Origin: Bryobacterales bacterium
Lineage (GTDB): Bacteria > Acidobacteriota > Terriglobia > Bryobacterales > UBA6623
DNA: 53,932 nt
Direction of reading: 5' to 3'
NCBI GenBank assembly: GCA_026713545.1
Contig: JAPOOG010000111.1
Location: forward strand, 1-53,932
The translations under genes and the position numbers were made by a program. Under the pieces are notes generated by a model, which saw only the letters and a list, made by a program, of their open reading frames with translations, ran no database searches and had not been told where the DNA came from. Below are positions 52,979 through 53,932 of this stretch, piece after piece (within the stretch, counting starts at the first letter, position 1; every line of letters begins with the position of its first letter).

Positions 52979-53932
52979 ATGACTGATTCCGACGAGGTGA
53001 GGAGCGAGAACGCGGCGCTGCGCGAGCGCAGCTCGACCCTCAACGCGGCCATCCTGCGGATCAACGCCAGTCTCGACCTCGACACCGTGCTCGGCGAGGC
53101 CGTGGCCAGCGCCCGCGGGCTGACCGGCGCGCGCTACGGCATCATCACCACCATCGACGAGACGGGCGCGCACAGCGGCCCGGTGTACTCGGGCTTCACG
53201 GCGGAGGAACATCGGGAAATGCTGGCCCTGCCCGACAAGGCCCGCCTGTTCAAGCACCTGCGCGACCTGCCCGGTCCGATGCGGGTGGCGGACCTGTCGG
53301 GCCTGATCCGCTCGCTCGGCCTCGAACCCACCCCGATGTTCTCGCGGGCCTTCCAGGGCGCGCCGCTGCGCCACCGCGGGGTGCACCTGGGCCACTTCTT
53401 TCTCGCCGAGAAGGCGGGCGGGGAGGCCTTCAGCGCCGAGGACGAGGAGGTGCTGGTGCTGTTCGCCTCGCAGGCCGCGGCGGCGGTCGCCAATGCCCGC
53501 GCGCATCGCAGCGAGCGGCAAGCGAGAGCCCGGCTGGAGGCCCTGGTCGAGACCGCGCCGGTCGGCGTCGTGGTGTTCGATGCGGGCAACGGCCGGCCGG
53601 TGACGTTCAACCGCGCGGCGCGGCGGATCGCGGAGAGCCTGCACCGACCGGGCTGCGCGCCCGAGCAGTTGCTGGAGGTGATCTCGTGCCGGCGCGCCGA
53701 CGGCCGGGAGATCCCCCTGGGCGAGTTCCCGACCGCGCACCGGCTCGACAGCGGCGAGACGGGGCGGGCCGAGGGGGTCGGGCCGGCGGGGCCCGGGGTG
53801 GGGGTCGCGTGGACCGGCGGGCGCACCCGGCGTCCGCCGGGGCCCGCCAGCTCGATCTCCTCGGCCCGCCCCGTCTCGCCGCTGGCGAGCCGGTGCGCGG
53901 TCGGGAACTCGCCCAGGGGGATCTCCCGGCCG
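52979..53932 (+). CDS. GAF-PAS sensor protein, 3' part missing
   Basis: It starts at ATG 52979 with AAGGAGG upstream. A short coiled-coil start (SDEVRSENAALRERSSTLNAAILRINASLDLDTVLGEA) leads into a GAF domain at about 20-180 (ARGLTGARYGIITTIDE, HLGHFFLAEKAGG, FSAEDEEVLVLFASQAAAAVANARAH), then the beginning of a PAS-type domain (LEALVETAPVGVVVFD, REIPLGEFPTAHRL). It is likely the N-terminus of a sensor histidine kinase. Sequence is reliable only to about 53774; beyond that the window folds back into an inverted copy of the same gene, so the last 50 or so codons are not real protein. Confidence 0.75.
   Translation, partial: MTDSDEVRSENAALRERSSTLNAAILRINASLDLDTVLGEAVASARGLTGARYGIITTIDETGAHSGPVYSGFTAEEHREMLALPDKARLFKHLRDLPGPMRVADLSGLIRSLGLEPTPMFSRAFQGAPLRHRGVHLGHFFLAEKAGGEAFSAEDEEVLVLFASQAAAAVANARAHRSERQARARLEALVETAPVGVVVFDAGNGRPVTFNRAARRIAESLHRPGCAPEQLLEVISCRRADGREIPLGEFPTAHRLDSGETGRAEGVGPAGPGVGVAWTGGRTRRPPGPASSISSARPVSPLASRCAVGNSPRGISRP
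53701..53932. repeat. Inverted repeat at window end (probable fold-back chimera)
   Basis: The arms 53701-53774 and 53859-53932 are near-perfect reverse complements (one difference seen, in CTCGACAG versus CTCGCCAG), separated by 84 bases. Read in reverse, the right arm and the middle give GREIPLGEFPTAHRL...RAEEIELAGPGGRRVR, the natural continuation of the PAS region, so the tail is the gene turned around. Confidence 0.75.

Noticed and set aside
1-53932. CRISPR array or Cas genes
   Set aside because: No regularly spaced direct repeats and no Cas-like proteins were seen; the repeats present are dispersed and palindromic.

Overview
The window looks like a piece of a Gram-negative, GC-rich (roughly 60%) environmental bacterium. 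lpxD (lipid A), a prepilin peptidase, paired hfq/hflX, two PSD1-DUF1501 gene pairs, a CRTAC1/ASPIC-UnbV protein, several sulfatases and a DUF3604 protein together suggest Acidobacteriota (Bryobacterales-like). Planctomycetota or Verrucomicrobiota share many of these families. This placement is inference from gene content, not from a marker tree.

Layout. 1-1.4 kb is a decayed segment holding a doubly frameshifted serine recombinase and a broken HicBA toxin-antitoxin module. 1.4-11 kb carries a secreted sialidase divergent from a large DUF3604 protein, then a PSD1/DUF1549/DUF1553 gene with its DUF1501 partner. 11-18 kb is housekeeping: truncated haemoglobin, hflX, hfq, a three-gene set ending in a secreted aldose-epimerase-like protein, a KamA-type radical SAM enzyme and tRNA-Arg(TCT). 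18.6-25.6 kb has a second, inverted PSD1-DUF1501 pair and a CRTAC1 protein. 25.7-33.2 kb holds an NTF2-like protein, msrA, a sulfatase, a YeiH-type exporter with cysteine synthase, and an esterase. 33.3-34.95 kb is an IS110/IS1111-type insertion sequence sitting inside a MITE. 35-38.7 kb is lpxD, the prepilin peptidase and two glycosyltransferases. 38.7-43.5 kb has an oxidoreductase, a sulfatase lipoprotein, RidA and a 2-hydroxyacid dehydrogenase around a duplicated promoter segment. 43.5-52 kb carries PhoD, NIPSNAP, dnaB, an M42 peptidase, a site-2 protease and a methyltransferase. 52-53.9 kb has an isolated C-terminal-type domain and a GAF-PAS sensor cut off by an inverted repeat at the window end.

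The genes fit a scavenging life on sulfated, acetylated or sialylated glycans: secreted sialidase, esterase and sulfatases outside, with a putative sulfate exporter and cysteine synthase handling sulfur inside.

The most interesting signal is non-coding. A family of CTAG-flanked palindromic repeats (called B here) has perfect terminal inverted repeats. One copy is split exactly at its central palindrome by an IS110/IS1111 element. The 3' non-coding end of that IS contains two similar hairpin modules. One carries short sequences matching both flanks of the actual insertion site, the other carries sequences matching the two IS ends. This is the anatomy expected of a bridge RNA (seekRNA). Two other repeat families (A and C) and a duplicated promoter segment show that the intergenic DNA is being actively reshuffled.
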